Assembly: GCA_028554755.1 (NCBI GenBank)
Contig: JAPTOF010000008.1
Location: 16,535,001-16,599,000 of the forward strand
Direction: 5' to 3'
From: Cordia subcordata
Taxonomy: Eukaryota > Streptophyta > Magnoliopsida > Boraginales > Cordiaceae
Length of the DNA: 64,000 bases
Shown: positions 13,101 through 24,988 of the stretch, in pieces
How positions within the stretch are numbered: the stretch's first letter is position 1
How the letters are laid out: the number at the start of each line of letters is the position of its first letter
Notes under the pieces: generated by a model
The model's input: the letters and a program-made list of their open reading frames with translations, nothing else
Database searches by the model: none
What the model was told of the DNA's origin: nothing
Program-made: the position numbers and the translations under genes

Positions 13101-13340
13101 TTGCCCATCCTCAGAGCAAATTCCCCTTTAGCTACTTCCTTCATTTCCTAAAACCAATGCAAAGAATTGCAAATATGGTTAGTGGATACAAAGTCTACAA
13201 TCTAAGAATTAATAGAATCAACCACTAAAAAGGTTTCAATGTAGAACAAAAGAGGTATCTACCTGGCATCGTGCCAGGTACTTCAGGCAATCCCTTTTCC
13301 AGTGCCTTTTCTGGCCACACTTAAAGCATTTGCCCTTGGG
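10189..13340 (-). pseudogene. pol: copia-A pol (PR, IN, RT, RNase H), broken
   Basis: Protease: near 13180-13204 the minus frame reads IVDFVSTNHIC; the active-site DSGA has become DFVS, and an in-frame TAG (13204-13202) stands just before IVD. The GAG-pre-integrase and integrase core follow, about 12800-12180, in pieces. The integrase C-terminus is open at 12174-11866. RT is open at 11763-11530 and 11211-10882 with YVDD at 11169-11158. RNase H occupies about 10800-10250 with the YCDNN motif near 10420. Several stops and frameshifts separate these pieces. The domain order PR-IN-RT-RH is that of Ty1-copia. Confidence 0.85.
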
Positions 13341-14044
13341 CTTTTCACCTGTTAATTGTTTGGACTATTCACCATTTTTTTCTTTTTTCCTCGACCACGT
13401 TTTTGCTTCCCCTTTCCTATGAACTTTTTCCCTTTCGGGTTAAGTCCAGAAGTTGATACTTGAACTACATTTACGTGGCCCTTATTTTTCATTATGGCTT
13501 CTGCAACTAGGAGCTCTTTCCTTAATTCCGTCATATCCATGTTCATCTTGCCCATATTATAATTAAGCTTGAATTGGGTGTAAGATGGTGGTAGAGTCTC
13601 CAAAATCACGTCTACCTTTGACTGTTCATTTATGTTCGCCCCTAGGATCTCGGCAGTATTGAAGTAATCCATCATTTTGAGCATATACTCTCTGACAAAT
13701 GCTCCTTCTGCCATTCTTTGATTCATAATTTCTCTAAAAGCACCTTGTCTTGTGGGGTCATGATTTCTTTTGCTGTTTAGATATGATGATGCTTGCTCTA
13801 TAAAATATCTGACATAGAAGCCATCATATAGCACTTGGCCATACTATTGGCCTTTTGTCATTTTGCCTCAGCATTTTTTGGGCTTCAAAAGAGTTTGCCT
13901 TCACAACAGACAAGGAGTTGTTAGGACATACTTATACTCTTTTGTGGTAAGTACTATGTCTAAGTTTCGTTCCCAGTCCACAAAATTCGGTCCAGTGAGC
14001 TTGTGCTCTTTGAGAATTGCAGCTAGTGGACTGAAGGAAGACAT
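13265..14044 (-). pseudogene. gag: copia-A gag, broken
   Basis: The start at 14044 (MSSFSPLAAILKEHKL) is conserved with copia-B at 19157. A stop falls at about 13858 (AKW turned to a TGA in the KANSMAKCY region), after which the frame is open at 13834-13352. The zinc knuckle CFKCGQKRHWKRDC lies past that frame, at about 13330-13285, and is intact, unlike the copia-B one. The protein would form the virus-like particle and bind RNA. Confidence 0.85.
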
Positions 14045-15640
14045 TTTTCTGGATATATGACAATATAATCATAACTATTTTATAGGTATGGAATTGATAC
14101 ATATATAATATGTATACTATCTTTGGAAATAAAACATACAAGTACTTTTGCATCATTTGCATTTGAGTAGATTAACCCTTAAACTACTCGATGTAATAAT
14201 GTCTCAATGTCCTCACAAGAACTCCACTGACAGGATGGCCGAATTTATGAACGTTAAGTTAAATGCCACCGTTTATTTGAATTGACAATTATCTGGATAT
14301 GATTCAATTGAATAATTCAATCACTGTTTTGTTTGGCTTCTTAAATCCGATAGTGAACCCTATCGATGGGATAGTTGAATGCACCATTAAGTTGAGTGTA
14401 TACCCATTCCTTACATTCATTCGCCATAACATTCTTGACATTCTTGATTTAGGCCCTCTGATAGGGTAGTGACTTTAATCAATATTGTGTGAGGCGATCT
14501 TTAGTGAAGAATTCCACTGATAGGATGGCAAAACTCACTAACACCCTTTTTGAATAAACATTTTAAATTCACCTTGCTAAATCTTGATAAAGTGTCACCC
14601 TCCAATAGGGAAGTTAATGACATTTACCATTAACGTGGATCGGATTAGGAAAGCCATGGGGTATTTCCAGTCCCCTCTCCCACTCAATATTTTAACATAA
14701 GGGTTTTCTCTATTTTTGGTATTCTTGCCTTTTGTTTTAGATCTAAACACACTTTGGATTTGCGAATCCCCTTTGTATTACTAAAACATTGCAATACCAT
14801 AATAGATTACCTAAATATAGGTGTATGGACCCTTAGGTTATCATATTGTAGATCTCAAGTTAAAATTTTCATTTTTGTCATGAGATTGCATGGCATCTTT
14901 GGACATAATTGCTTACAGTTATCTTGTCTAAGCCAATCTCATTTAAATGAACTTAACTATCTATGAGAAATTAACACATAGAAGTGGCCAATTTTAAAAA
15001 CCTAATGAATGGGCATATTTCTTGGTGGTAATCATGTTTATGCCTATGCAAATATGTTAAAACATATATCAATGCATTATAAACATCCACCAAAAAACGT
15101 TAGAATCCCTCTTTGATGGCTCTCTACAATCTTCAATTCAAAAAGCATAAAATAGAAATCTTTGTTGCAACTTCTGCCAAAGCCGATCGACCGCAAAGGA
15201 GGAGTCGATGGACCGACTAAGACATATTTGCTCCCGTATGCTATTTTTCCTTACTTCTCTCCTTAGTCTCTTGAAGATTACAACAACAAAGTATTTTGCT
15301 ATTGCTAATACAAGCTTACAATCATAAAAGAAACATTACAAGGATATCAAAGCATCCTATGCTTCTTTTGAATGAAGCTACAAGCAATAACCATAAAGAT
15401 CTATATTTGAAATTACCGATGGCCAAGCTTTGTTGACCGTACATGAAACTCTATCATGCACATATATGAACCATCAAAGGGATTTTATATCAATTGCACA
15501 TACAATCATAAAACCACAAGTATATGCAATACAACATTTCCTAATCTTGCCACTCACAAGATGACAAACATATTTATGCAAATACAATATTCTTGCATAG
15601 TCTAAACATGTTGTCTGTGAGCCAAAGCTCGGATACCAAT
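14045..15640 (-). other. copia-A leader and PBS
   Basis: About 1.6 kb lies between the PBS and gag. The PBS at 15627-15638 reads TGGTATCCGAGC in minus sense, one base off the initiator tRNA-Met match. The leader carries a family of short repeats in minus sense, of the type TTCGGCCATCCTRTCRGTGGAGTTCTT, at about 14217, 14354, 14452, 14506 and 14588. Equivalents lie in the copia-B leader. A GGTCGATCGGC-like stretch is at about 15183-15222. No credible gene is present. Confidence 0.7.
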
Positions 15641-15676
15641 TGTAGGATTGATAATATTATAGGTTGTCTATCTTAG
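15641..15676 (-). repeat. copia-A 5' LTR, first 36 bp (interrupted)
   Basis: TGTAGGATTGATAATATTAT and the following bases to CTATCTTAG match 8301-8336 of the 3' LTR. The remainder resumes at 24989. Confidence 0.9.
15672..15676. other. Target-site duplication of copia-B, left copy (CTTAG)
   Basis: CTTAG here and CCTAG at 24984-24988 flank copia-B; the uninterrupted 3' LTR of copia-A has CCTAG at this place (8332-8336). One base has changed since insertion. Confidence 0.85.
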
Positions 15677-17600
15677 TGTTAGGATTAGTATGCCCTAAAG
15701 CTCACTTGTAAATGACATTTTGGATATGAAACAATGTATAATCATATTTTTTGTTAAATGGCATTATGAGTTTCTTACATATTATCTCTGTTATGTTTTA
15801 TCGATGCATGTACGAAGGTCCTTTGACTTGAACTAATGACTTGGGTGCGCATTGAGGCTAGACGCACAGTAGGTCCAAGTCTAGATTTAGTTACGTCATA
15901 AATTGAATCTATAACCAAATAGTAGTGTTGGGTACTCTACTAGGATAAGGTTATATTGAGCAAGTCTCCTCTTTGAGGGTGATCTACCTAGGTCATTGGA
16001 GGACTTTCTGGATTTGTCTGAATAGTACGTGTGTCACGTATTGGATAGGACCATTATGAGTATGTTTTCTAGAGACGTGCTATCAAAGAAAGAAAACAAG
16101 ACACTCACTGCTACTAAATGATCATTGCTCTTAATCTTGAGTATATGTGGATGAATTAATGAAGTTAGGGTTTAGTACTTTGATTCACTGTGGGTGAGAT
16201 CTTATTTTATTAGGATCAACAGCCTTGTGCATTGAGTGCTAAGTTCTAATTAATTAGAACATGCATATGCAAAATGGAATCTATGTGCCCCTTTGGGATT
16301 GTCCAAATTTATCATCCGAATCTAGATCTAGTAATACTACCTTTATAGGTGTGTCGATCATATGGCTTGAGGGTTGCTCCTGAGATCAAGAGATTCCATG
16401 ACCAAGGATGGTTGGCAATTGGACAAGAAACCCAACGGAAAAAGATACAGCTAAGGAGGTGATAGTACACAGGCCAAAGGACTGGTCTTAGCTGTGGGTA
16501 TACATAAAGGGGCATTATGGTCGGTTATTTAGTAGGTTAAAGACAAAGTTCACATTCTTTTTTGATAAGCTTTTGGGTAATGTCAATTATTCTTCAAGTG
16601 CAACTTTGATCTTATGGTGGAATAGATCGGAGTTAAAAAATAATTATTATGTCGCCTAAATTGGGCAAGGACATTTTCATTATTTTTGGAAGCCAAGGTT
16701 AATTGCAATTGTGTCTTCTTGGTCCCTTCCCTAGTTGAAATAACTTTGAAAGAGTAATCTTGAAAGAGCAAATTCCATATTGTGGTAGTAGCCTTATTGG
16801 GCCAAAGCTTGGAATTGGGTTTGGGCTTTCTTTAGAGTCCAGGATAACCTAATTGGGCTTGGATGGTTTCCTATTGGGCTTGGATGGTTTCCTATTGGGC
16901 TTGGGCCTCTACATGGATTATGGACTATGTATTGGACTTGGATAATGGGCTTGGCCTAAGTCTTCCAAGACAAGTGGACAACTTGCAAATTACTACAAAA
17001 ACAAGTGGACAACTTGCATAAGTCTTCCAAGACAAGCTAACAAGTTGCATAAAGGAAATACTACATGGAAATTTTCTCCCACATTGAAAGTTTAGCAACT
17101 TTGGGTGCCAAGGTTCTCTCTATAAATAGACAAAACCCTACACCTTTTATGCAATCCACTTTGTAGTTGATTTATTACTTATTGGCAAGAAAATACTACA
17201 ACACATAGTACACACTTATTGTGTGATTTTTGCTCTAGTTTTTCAAGAGCATATTACTTTGCTTCTTCCCACACAAGAGGCTATTCTCTCGAGATAAGTC
17301 TCTTTAATCATAAGGAAGAAGACTAGCGAGTTGCTTATTGCGACACCCTCATAGTAAATTTTTGGTGGCCTTGTTCGTAAAAGGGAGCAAAGCTCGTGAC
17401 GGTTTTTGCTTCATCAAAGGCCCCACCCTTCAAGAGGTTAGCTTTATATATTTTTGCAAGTATTAGTTATATTCTATATGTTCTTAAGCATGTTCTTGTG
17501 TGTGTTATGTGGTTATTTTATTTTCCTAGCATGTTTTCTTGGTAGAATTTTTTGAAAATATGGACTAGGATACACCACACTTAATAATATCGATCCTACA
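15677..17600 (+). repeat. 5' LTR of copia-B
   Basis: Edges are TGTTAGGATTAG and ...CGATCCTACA; length 1924 against 1923 for the 3' copy. Short tandem repeats are present around 16855-16910 (TTGGGCTTGGATGGTTTCCTA unit) and 16960-17030 (AAGTGGACAACTTGCA unit). Confidence 0.92.
17121..17129 (+). promoter_or_regulatory. TATA box in the copia-B 5' LTR
   Basis: TATAAATAG is preceded by CTCTCTC and lies about 480 bases before the LTR end. The 3' LTR has the same box changed to TATGAATAG near 24504, so only the 5' copy keeps the consensus. Confidence 0.7.
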
Positions 17601-17602
17601 AT

Positions 17603-17614
17603 TGGTATCAGAGC
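17603..17614 (+). other. Primer-binding site, initiator tRNA-Met (copia-B)
   Basis: TGGTATCAGAGC starts two bases after the LTR edge ...CTACA. Confidence 0.92.
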
Positions 17615-19156
17615 TTAGGCTCATACACAACATGCTTAGACTATGCAAGAATATTGTATTTGCATAAATATATTAGTCATGTTATGAGTGGAAAGATTAG
17701 GAAATCTTGTGTTGCATATACTTGTGGTTTTATGCTTGTATGTGCAGGTAATATAAAATCCCCTTGATGGTTCGTATGTATGCATGATAGATTTTCATGT
17801 ACGGTCAACAAAGCTTGGCCATAGGCGATTTCATGTATAAAATATTTAAGGTTATTGCTTTTAGTTTCATTTAAAAGAAGCATAGGATGTTTTGATATCC
17901 TTGTAATGTTTCTTTATGAAGCTTGGATTAGAAATAGAAAAGTGTATTATTGTAATCTTTGAAGACCAAGGAGAAAAACAAGAAAACACCGTCAGGAACA
18001 CTCTCCTGGGTAAGCTTGTCGGTTGATCGGATCCTGTTAACAATCTACCGGCTGAGGCAGAAAAAGTGACTAAGCGTGCTATTTTATTAAAGATTACAGG
18101 GAGCCATCAAAGAGGATTCTAACATATTTTGGTGGATGTTAATAATGCATTGATATATGTTTTAACATATTTGCATTAGCATGATTGCCACCTAGAAATA
18201 TGTCCACTCATTAGGGTTTATAAAAATTAGTCATACCTATGAGTTGATTCTCAAAGATCGTTAAGTTTATGAGAATGGCTTAGACAAGAGAATTATAAGG
18301 GGCTATGTCTAAAGATGCCATGATATCTCATGACAACATAAAAGAACTTAACTTGAGATTTACATTTATATATGTCAACCTAAGGGTCTATGCACCTAGA
18401 TTTAGGTAAGAGGTCTATTGTGATATTGCAATGTTTTAGTAACACAAAGGGGATTTACAAAAATCCAAAATGTGTTTAGATCTAAAACAAAGCAAGAATA
18501 TCAAAGGAAACCCTTAAGTTAAAATATTGAGTGGGAGAGGGAACTGGAAATACCCCACAGCTTTCCATATCCGATTCACGTTAATGATAAATGTCATTAA
18601 CTTCCCCAACGGAAGGTGACACTTTGTCTAGATTTAACAAGGTGAAACATAAAATGTTTATTCAAAAGGGTGTTAGTAAGTTCGGCCATCCCATCGGTGG
18701 AGTTCTTTACTATAGAATGCCTTACGCAACATTAATTAAAGTCACTACCCCATCGGAGGGCTTAAATCAAGAATGTTTCGGGGAATAAACATTAGGAATG
18801 GGTGTACACTCAACTTAAATGGTAGGTTCGGCTATCCTATCGATAGAGTTCACAACCAGATTTAAGAAGCCAAACAAAACAGTGATTGAATTACTCAATT
18901 GGATCATATCCAGACATTTGTTAATTCAAATAAGTAGTGGAACTTAACATTCATAAGTTCGGCCATCCCATCAGTGGAGTTCTTATGAGGACGTTGAGAC
19001 ACTGTTACATCGAGTAGCTTAAAGGGTTGATCTACTCAAAGGCAAATGATGTAAAAAGTACTCGTATGTTTTATTTCCAGAGATAGCATACATATTATAC
19101 ATGCATCAATTTTGTACTCATAAATTAATTATGATTATATTATTGTATCTAGAAAA
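17615..19156 (+). other. copia-B leader with repeated CCCATCGG-type motif
   Basis: About 1.5 kb of untranslated leader. Related motifs of the form GTTCGGCCATCCCATCGGTGGAG lie at about 18680, 18825 and 18955, with shorter relatives (CCCCAACGGAAGG, CCCCATCGGAGGG) at about 18603 and 18748. The same set, in the same order, is in the copia-A leader. A short open frame at 18591-18788 runs through two of them and is probably chance. Confidence 0.6.
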
Positions 19157-20035
19157 ATGTCTTCGTTCAGTCCACTAGCTACAATTCTCAAAGAGCACAA
19201 GCTCACTAGACTGAATTTTGTGGACTGGGAACGAAACTTGGACATAGTACTCACCACAGAAGAGTACAAGTATGTCCTAACAACTCCTTGTCCTGTTGTG
19301 AGGGCTAACTCTTCTGAAACCCAGAAAGATGCTGAGGCAAAATGGTAGAAAGCCAATAGTATGGCCAAGTGCTATGTGATGGCTTCTATGTTAGATATTT
19401 TGCAGAGCAAACATCATCATATGGAAACTGCAAAAGAAATCATGACCTCACTATCTCGTATGTTTGCTGATAAGAGCAGGCCCGCAAGGCAAGGTGCTCT
19501 TAGAGAAATTATGAATCAAAGGATGGTAGAAGAAGCATCTGTCAGGGAGCATATGCTCAAAATGATGGATTGCTTCAATATTGCTGAGATCCTATGAGTA
19601 AACATAGATGAACAATCAAAGGTAGACATGATTTTAGAGACTCTACCATCATCGTATACCCGGTTCAAGCTTAATTATAATATGAGAAAGATGAACATGG
19701 ATATGACGGAATTAATGAAAGAGCTCCTAGCTGCAGAAGCCATAATGAAAAATAAAGGCCACATAAATATGGTTCAAGCATCCACTTCTAGACTTAACTC
19801 AAAAGGGAGAAAGTTCAAAGGAAAGGGGAAGCAAAAACGTGGTCAAGGGAAAAAGAAGAGAAATGGTGAACAGTCCAGGCAGTTAACAGGTGAAAAGCAA
19901 AAGGGCAAATGCTTTAAATGTGGCCTAAAAGGACACTGGAAAAAGGATTACCCGAAGTACTTGGCTCGAGGCCAGATAGGTACACCTCTTTTGTTCTACA
20001 TTGAAACCTGCTTAGTGGTTGATTCTACTGATTCT
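19157..20035 (+). pseudogene. gag: copia-B gag, broken
   Basis: The start at 19157 (MSSFSPLATILKEHKL) is the conserved gag start. Stops occur at 19346 (TAG after AKW) and near 19595 (TGA after AEIL), where copia-A reads Gly. The frame is then open at 19628-20035. The basic region KGKGKQKRGQGKKKRN precedes the zinc knuckle CFKCGLKGHWKKDY, in which the last Cys of CX2CX4HX4C is Tyr. An in-frame TAG at 20036-20038 ends this part, just before protease. Confidence 0.88.
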
Positions 20036-20656
20036 TAGATTGTAGACTCTGGAGCCACTAACCATATTTGCAATTCTTTGCATTGGTTTCAAGAAATGAA
20101 GGAACTAGCTAAAGGGGAGTTTGCTCTAAGGTTGGGTAATGGAGCAAAAGTATGGGCTGCTGCAGTGGATGGAATGTGCTTAAATTTTCCATGTAATAGG
20201 AAGATATTTTTGAACGACGTTTATTATGTTCTGGATGTGCGTAAAAACCTTATCTCTGTTTCACAATTAATATTAGATGGTTTTTGCATTAATTTCCATT
20301 CTGGTGTTGATATCAGTAGAGATGGAAATATTATTTGTTCCGGTAGCATGTATGATAACTTGTTCTATATAAAACCTAATACAAACTCACTGCATAATAT
20401 AGAACAAACTAATTCCCGAAAAAGGAAGGTTTCTTCAACCAATGATACATATCTTTGGGACCTATGCTTAGGACATATCAGTCTAAAGCGAATTCGGAGA
20501 TTAGTCGAGGATGGGCATCTTAGCTCATTAGATCTCGAAGATCTACCTCCATGTGAATCTTTTCTCAAAGGGAAGATGACTAAACAGTCATTTTCTTCTA
20601 AAGGAGAAAGGAAGAAGTATTGGAATTGGTTCACACTGATGTGTGTGGTCTTATGA
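20036..20656 (+). pseudogene. pol: copia-B protease and GAG-pre-integrase
   Basis: Directly after TAG (20036-20038) the frame reads IVDSGATNHIC, the intact aspartic-protease motif of copia elements. It continues through VYYVLDVRKNLISVSQL to the GAG-pre-integrase zinc region, where LGHISLKRI keeps the His but the CESF pair lacks its second Cys. It ends in a frameshift near 20620-20656 at the beginning of integrase. Protease would cleave the polyprotein inside the particle. Confidence 0.85.
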
Positions 20657-21420
20657 CCAGCACGAGGAGGTTATGAGTATTTCATTACTTTTACTGATGA
20701 TTACTCTAGATATGGATATGTATATCTGATGCGACGCAAGTCTGAATCCTTTGAGAAATTCAAAGAGTTCAAAGCTGAGGCAAAGCGAAAATTAGATAAA
20801 CATATCAAAGCCCTTCGGTCTGATCGAGGTGGCGAATACCTCTCAAGTGAGTTCAGAGACTATCTTACACAAGAAGGGATAGTGTCTCGATTGGATCGCA
20901 CGAGGACTCCTCAGCAAAATGGTATAGCAGAGAAAAGAAATCGTACCCTATTGGATATGGTTAGGTCAATGATGAGTCATGCATCATTACCTTTATCTTT
21001 TTGGGGGTATGCCATTGAAACAGCGGCATACATCTTGAACTTGGTACCATCTAAATCAATACCTAGGACACCTCAAGAAATGTGGATTGGGCGTAAACCT
21101 AGTCTAAATCATCTCCACATTTGGGGCTGTCCAGCTTATGTACTTAATGGTAAAGCTTCAAAATTGGAACCAAGATCCGAGTTATGCTATTTCATTAGAT
21201 ATCCTAAGGGAACCAGAGGTGGGATCTTTTATAATCCTAAGGAACAAAAGGTGTTTATAAGCACCCATGCTAGATACTTAGAGAATGATGAAATGGTCCA
21301 GAAAACACCAGATTCTAAAGTTGTTCTAGATGAGATTTCACAAGAATCTCCAGTAACACCTGTGGTAACTGTGAATGAAAAAGAACAGCATATTACACCT
21401 AATACATCGGAGCATCGTCA
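20620..21420 (+). pseudogene. pol: copia-B integrase
   Basis: The first catalytic Asp (VHTDVCG) is at about 20630-20650 in a shifted frame; FTDDYSRYGYV starts at about 20690. In the open frame from 20729, LRSDRGGEY has the second Asp at residue 32 and TPQQNGIAE the Glu at residue 68, giving D-35-E. The region ends with the copia motif HLHIWGCPAYVL and an acidic linker. Two frameshifts near 20620 and 20655 separate the first Asp from the rest. Confidence 0.88.
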
Positions 21421-22217
21421 TAGTGGGAGGACATCCAAGCCTCCTGATAGATACTATGGAGAGTCCTTTCAGACTTCTTCAGAGAATCAGGTGGTGGATC
21501 CCACAAGTTATGATGAAGCAATTTTCGACATAGATGCCGACAAATGGCATAAGGCAATGGATTCAGAGTTAGAATCTATGTATTCTAACAAAGTTTGGGA
21601 TCTTGTAGTTGTACCTGAAGGGGTAAAACCTATAGGGTGCAAATGGGTCTACAAGAGGAAAAGAGGAGTTGATGGAAAAGTTGAAACCTTTAAAGCAAGG
21701 TTGGTGGCGAAAGGTTATACTCAGAAAGAAAGGATCGATTATGAGGAAACTTTCTTACCAGTAGCCATGCTTAAATCCATCAGGATACTTCTTGCCATCG
21801 CTTGTCATTATGACTACGAGATATGGCAAATGGACGTCATGACAGCCTTTCTTAATGGGGAACTTGACGAGACCATTTACATTTCTAAAGGCCAGGAACA
21901 TATGGTTTGTAAATTAAAGAAGTCCATTTATAGATTAAAACAGGCATCTAGAGCATGGAACATCAAATTTGATCGGGCAATTAAATCTTATGGTTTTGAT
22001 CAATATTGATGAACCTTGCGTGTATAAAAAGTGTAATGGAAATGCTGTAGCTTTTTTGGTTCTGTATGTGGATGATATCCTACTAATTGGAAATGATGTG
22101 GGGATGTTATCATCCATCAAGGTTTGGCTTTCTACTCAATTTCAAATGAAGGATTTAGGAGAAGCTAGTTATGTTCTAGGCATCAAGTTTATGCGAGATC
22201 ATAAGAATGAAGGCTAG
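21421..22217 (+). pseudogene. pol: copia-B reverse transcriptase
   Basis: The open frame continues from integrase through W-H-K-A-M-D-S-E, ETFKARLVAKGYTQ and QMDVMTAFLNG to a frameshift or stop near 22009. A second frame (21969-22217) carries LVLYVDDILLIGND with YVDD at 22065-22076. A stop follows at 22217 in the GIKFMRD region. It would copy element RNA into cDNA. Confidence 0.9.
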
Positions 22218-23024
22218 CCCTATCTCAAGCTTCATTTATTGAGAAGATATTAGTCGTTTAACATGCAAAACTCTAAGAAGGCCTTGTTACCTTCTAGACA
22301 TGGAGTTTATCTATCTCGGGATCAATGTCCTAAAACACCTGAGGAGATAGAGAGCATGAAGTGAGTTCCTTATGCTTCAGCAGTTGGAAGTCTCATGTAT
22401 GCCATGTTATGTACTAGACCAGATATCTGCTTTGTTGTTGGCATAGTTAGTAGATATTAGTCAAACCTTGGACCGGCACATTGGGTCGCGGTTAAGCATA
22501 TATTCAAATTCCTGCAAGAAACAAAGGATTATGTGCTTGAATACCGTGCAGATGATCTAACACCATTAGCCTATACAGACTCAGATTTCCAGTCCGACAG
22601 AGACTCCAGGAAGTCTACTTCTGGATATGTTTTCACTCTGTCAGGAGGAGCTATTTCATGGAGAAGTGTGAAGCAAAATTGTATTGCTGACTCTACCATA
22701 GAGGCCGAGTATGTAGCAGCATCTGAGGCTGCGAAAGAGGCAGTATGGCTAAGAAAGTTCCTGTTAGACCTAGAGGTTGTGCCGACAGCTCACAGACTAA
22801 TAACGTTGTAATGCGACAACAACGGTGCTGTTTCACAGCGCAAAGAGCCCAGGAATCACAAAAAGGGTAAACACATTGAACGGAAATATCATTTGATCCG
22901 TGAGTTTATCCAAAGAGGAGATGTAGTAGTTGACAAGATAGCTTTAGCAGAAAACCTGGTAGACCCATTTAGTAAGACTCTTTCAGAGAAAGTGTCTGCC
23001 ACACATTTAGTCTTTGGGTATTAG
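22218..23024 (+). pseudogene. pol: copia-B RNase H
   Basis: After CTRPDICF (about 22415) a TAG interrupts SRY-SNL near 22457. The frame 22533-22811 has YTDSDFQSDRDSRKSTSGYVF and [11 protein letters not shown], ending in a stop just before CDNNGAVSQ. The C-terminal HIERKYHLIREF and the VDPFSKTLS tail reach about 23024. Catalytic Asp, Glu and Asp are all present. The PPT follows 26 bases later. Confidence 0.88.
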
Positions 23025-23049
23025 GCTATGCAGAAGTGATCTTTAGTGC

Positions 23050-23060
23050 AAGTGGGAGAT
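23050..23060 (+). other. Polypurine tract of copia-B
   Basis: AAGTGGGAGAT directly abuts the 3' LTR. Confidence 0.88.
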
Positions 23061-24983
23061 TGTTAGGATTAGTATGCCCTAAAGCTTACTTGTAAATGAC
23101 ATTTTGGATATGAAACAATGTATAATCATAATTTTTGTTAAATGGCATTATGAGTTTCTTAAATATTATCTCTGTTATGTTTTATCGATGCATGTATAAA
23201 GGTCCTTTGACTTGAACTAATGACTTGGGTGCGCAGTGAGGCTGGACGCACAGTAGGTCCAAGTCTAGATTTAGTCACGTCATAAATTGAATCCATAACC
23301 AAATAGTAGTGTGAGGCACTCTACTGGGATAAGGTTATCTTGAGCAAGTCTCCTCTTTGAGGGTGATCTACCTAGGTCATTGGAGGACTTTCTGGATTTG
23401 TCTCAATAGTACGTGTGTCACGTATTGGATAGGACCATTGTGAGTATGTTTTCTAGAGATGTGCTATCAAAGAAAGAAAACAAGACACTCACTGCTACTA
23501 AATGATCATTGCTCTTAATCTTGAGTATATGTGGATGAATTAATGAAGTTAGGGTTTAGTACTTTGATTCACTATGGGTGAGATCTTATTTTATTAGGAT
23601 CAACAGCCTTGTGCATTGAGTGCTAAGTTCTAATTAATTAGAACATGCATATGCAAAATGGAATCTATGTGCCCCTTTGGGATTGTCAAAATTTATCATC
23701 CGAATCTAGATCTAGTGATACTACCTTTATAGGTGTGTCGGTCATATGGCTTGAGGGTTGCTCCCGAGATCAAGAGATTCCATGACCAAGGATGGTTGGC
23801 AATTGGACAAGAAACCTAACGGAAAAAGATACAGCTAAGGAGGTGATAGTACACAGGCCAAAGGACCGGTCTCAGCTGTAGGTATACATAGAGGGGCATT
23901 ATGGTCGGTTCTTTAGTAGGTCAAAGACAAAGTTCACATTCTTTTGTGATAAGCTTTTGGGTAATGTCAATTATTCTTGGAGTGCAACTTTGATCTTTTG
24001 GTGGAATAGATCGGAGTTAAAAAATAATTATTATGTCGCCCAGATCGGGCAAGGACATTTTAATTATTTTGGAAGCCAAGGTTAATTGCAATTGAGTCTT
24101 CTTGGTCCCTTTCCTAGTTGAAATGACTTTGAGAGAGTAATCTTTAAAGAGCAAATTCCATATTGTGGTAGTAGCCTTATTGGGCCAAAGCTTGGAATTG
24201 GGTTTGGGCTTTCTTTAGAGTCCAAGATAACCTAATTGGGCTAGGATTGTTTCCTATTGGGCTAGGATGGTTTCCTATTGGGCTTGGGCCTCCACATGGA
24301 TTATGGACTATGTATTGGACTTGGATAATGGGCTTGGCCTAAGTCTTCCCAGACAAGTGGACAACTTGCAAATTACTACAAAAACAAGTGGACAACTTGC
24401 ATAAGTCTTCCAAGACAAGCTAACAAGTTGCATAAAAGAAATACTACATGGAAATTTTCTCCCACATTGAAAGTTTAGCAACTTTGGGTGCCAAGGTTCT
24501 CTCTATGAATAGACAAGACCCTACACCTTTTATGCAATCCACTTTGTAGTTGATTTCTTCCTTTTTGGCAAAAAAATACTACAACACATAGTACACACTT
24601 ATTGTGTGATTTTTGCTCTAGTTTTTCAAGAGCATATTACTTTGCTTCTTCCCACACAAGAGGCTATTCTCTCGAGATAAGTCTCTTTAATGATAGGGAA
24701 GAAGACTAGGGAGTTGCTTATTGCGACGCTCTCATAGTAAATTTTTGGTGGCCTTGTTCGTAAACGGAAGCAAAGCTCGTGACAGTTTTAGCTTCATCAA
24801 AGGCCCCACGCTTCAAGAGGTTAGCTTTATATATTTTTGCAAGTACTAGTTATATTCTATATGTTCTTAAGCATGTTCTTGTGTGTGTTATGTGGTTATT
24901 TTATTTTCCTAGCATGTTTTCTTGGTAGAATTTTTTGAAAATATGGACTAGGATACATCACACTTAATAATATCGATCCTACA
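23061..24983 (+). repeat. 3' LTR of copia-B
   Basis: TGTTAGGATTAG ... GATCCTACA, co-linear with 15677-17600. The TATA box is mutated near 24504. Confidence 0.92.
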
Positions 24984-24988
24984 CCTAG

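Larger units (their letters stand above)
15677..24983 (+). mobile_element. copia-B: copia element nested inside the LTR of its own family
   Basis: This is structurally complete, with both LTRs, PBS, leader, gag, PR, IN, RT, RNase H and PPT in order, but the coding parts have several stops and frameshifts. It is inserted in the opposite orientation into the 5' LTR of copia-A. In two stretches compared by eye the LTRs differ by roughly 4-5%, so the insertion is not recent. Confidence 0.92.

Noticed and set aside
18591..18788. 65-codon frame in the copia-B leader
   Set aside because: It runs across the repeated leader motifs; the copia-A leader does not keep it open.
20365..20634. 89-codon minus-strand frame
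   Set aside because: Antisense shadow of the copia-B protease/integrase region.
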